Source: Candidatus Altarchaeales archaeon (lineage in GTDB: Archaea > Altiarchaeota > Altiarchaeia > IMC4 > QMZM01). From it: a stretch of 6,423 nt of DNA. The notes under the pieces are model-generated. The model had not been told where the DNA came from and searched no databases. It was given only the letters and a program-made list of their open reading frames with translations. The stretch lies in NCBI GenBank assembly GCA_003663115.1, contig QMZJ01000073.1:1-6423 (forward strand), read 5' to 3'. Numbering within the stretch: position 1 is the stretch's first letter; every line of letters begins with the position of its first letter. Below, one piece after another: positions 5,459 through 6,423 of the stretch. The position numbers and the translations under genes were made by a program.

Positions 5459-6423
5459 TCAAAGTACGGGAACACTCCTTATTATGGAGTCAACTATGGA
5501 ATCCGTGTCTATGCCCTTGGCCTTTCCCTCATAGTTCAGAACTATTCTGTGTCTCAGGACATCGTGGGCAATGCATCTGACATCCTCCGGGATCACAAAG
5601 GTTCTTTCATTCATCATTGCGGTTGCCTTGGCGGCCAATGCTAAATAAATTGATGCCCTCGGCGAGCCACCCCACTGTATATACCTGCCCTCTCTCACAT
5701 CGTACCTCTCTGGATGTCTGGTGGCATTCACCAGATGGACTATATATCTCTGAATCTCTTCGGACATGCTTATATTCTTCATGGTCTCCTGCATATCCAG
5801 TATGTCCTGAAGATCTACGACCTTTTGTATATCCAGATCCTCTATCTCCATAACCTCCACATTCTGTTCGATAATCTTTATCTCGTCTTTCTTGGGGGGT
5901 GGCTTCACAAGTATCTTGAATAGAAATCTATCGACCTGGGCCTCTGGTAATGGATAAACCCCCTTCGTTTCCAATGGATTCTGGGTTGCAAGAACAAAGA
6001 AAGGGGTTGGTAATGGAAAGGTCTTTCTACCGATGGTAACCTCCCTCTCCTGCATGGCCTGAAGCATGGCGGATTGCACCTTGGGAGGTGTTCTATTTAT
6101 CTCATCACCACAGACGAAATTCCCGAATATCGGGCCTTTTATAGTGTAGAACCCCCTCTTCTCCTCATAGACGGTAACCCCAATGATATCCGAGGGCAAT
6201 AGATCCGGTGTAAACTGAATCCGCTGGAATTTGGCATCTTTAACCGTACGGCTTAGAAGTATTATAAAGAGGGTCTTCGCCAGCCCAGGAACCCCCTCCA
6301 AGAGTACATGACCATTACAAACCAAACACTTTAAATCCGAATCAATGACTCTATCCTGACCCATTATTCCCTTCTGTATCTCTCTCTTCATATCCTTGAG
6401 TTTTCTGCTGCACTTTCTCACAC
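5459..6423 (-). CDS. MoxR-type AAA+ ATPase, upstream copy (5' end outside window)
   Basis: The frame is open to the right edge. The GTG at 6421 may be internal, because the paralogue downstream has about 9 more residues before the matching VKRE/MKRE segment. Key motifs in visible numbering are GIMGQ (18-22), a canonical P-loop GVPGLAKT (43-50), Walker B CGDE (D106, E107), sensor 1 in LATQNP, the intact PEAQVDRF with its arginine finger, and sensor 2 in GGSPRA. All catalytic residues expected of an active MoxR are present. A CLVC pair, 8 residues before the P-loop, matches CLAC in the downstream copy; many MoxR proteins have no such cysteines. It is the first visible gene of the operon and ends 2 nt before the next ATG. 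It is likely to be the main ATP-hydrolysing subunit of a ring formed alone or with its paralogue (inference). Confidence 0.94.
   Translation of the reverse strand, partial: VRKCSRKLKDMKREIQKGIMGQDRVIDSDLKCLVCNGHVLLEGVPGLAKTLFIILLSRTVKDAKFQRIQFTPDLLPSDIIGVTVYEEKRGFYTIKGPIFGNFVCGDEINRTPPKVQSAMLQAMQEREVTIGRKTFPLPTPFFVLATQNPLETKGVYPLPEAQVDRFLFKILVKPPPKKDEIKIIEQNVEVMEIEDLDIQKVVDLQDILDMQETMKNISMSEEIQRYIVHLVNATRHPERYDVREGRYIQWGGSPRASIYLALAAKATAMMNERTFVIPEDVRCIAHDVLRHRIVLNYEGKAKGIDTDSIVDSIIRSVPVL
5510..5641. repeat. Segment of the upstream MoxR gene nearly identical to 4524-4655
   Basis: This is the partner of the duplicated segment at 4524-4655. Other identical runs at the same 986-bp offset are 5071-5096 with 6057-6082 and 5200-5234 with 6186-6220. 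They show a tandem gene duplication with no net insertion or deletion over the visible length. Confidence 0.9.

Overview
The window looks archaeal, most likely from a euryarchaeote-like lineage (inferred). AGA/AGG and ATA codons are common. Several genes have no convincing Shine-Dalgarno site, and one has a TATA-like box about 28 nt before its ATG, as in leaderless archaeal transcripts. A CARDB-like membrane protein sits beside a MoxR/DUF58/VWA cluster, an association seen in archaea. No rRNA, tRNA, CRISPR array or transposase gene was found, so the species cannot be fixed.

Layout. Apart from one partial gene at the left edge, every gene is on the minus strand, so transcription runs from right to left. 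The order is: a MoxR-type AAA+ ATPase cut by the right edge (5459-6423), a second MoxR ATPase (4473-5456), a soluble DUF58 protein with a VWA fold (3568-4467), a membrane-anchored BatA-like VWA protein (2604-3566), and a highly charged soluble protein with a possible DUF4129-like C-terminus (1486-2562). The first four genes are separated by only 1 to 5 nt and form a tight operon. The charged gene follows after 41 nt, which hold a perfect 14-bp palindrome and a TATA-like box. After a 293-bp non-coding gap comes a small membrane protein with HExxH, a GxxxN motif and a distal NP...GD motif, which I read as an M50/site-2-protease-like metallopeptidase (578-1192). Its 3' end overlaps by 9 bp the convergent 3' end of a CARDB-like, two-helix membrane protein entering from the left edge (2-586).

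How the genes may work together. In known MoxR-DUF58-VWA clusters, the AAA+ ring is thought to act as a chaperone or remodelling motor on VWA partners bearing a MIDAS metal site, often in cell-envelope functions. Here one VWA partner is cytoplasmic and the other is membrane-anchored with its VWA domain predicted outside. The charged protein replaces the usual membrane-bound DUF4129 protein and carries short N-terminal repeats that could be docking peptides. The two MoxR genes are a gap-free tandem duplication with long identical DNA runs. The downstream copy has lost the first glycine of its P-loop and the acidic residue of the EAQxDRF motif, which suggests an active and a degenerate subunit working together. 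Linkage to an intramembrane-type protease and a CARDB protein would fit an envelope surveillance or assembly role, but that is inference.
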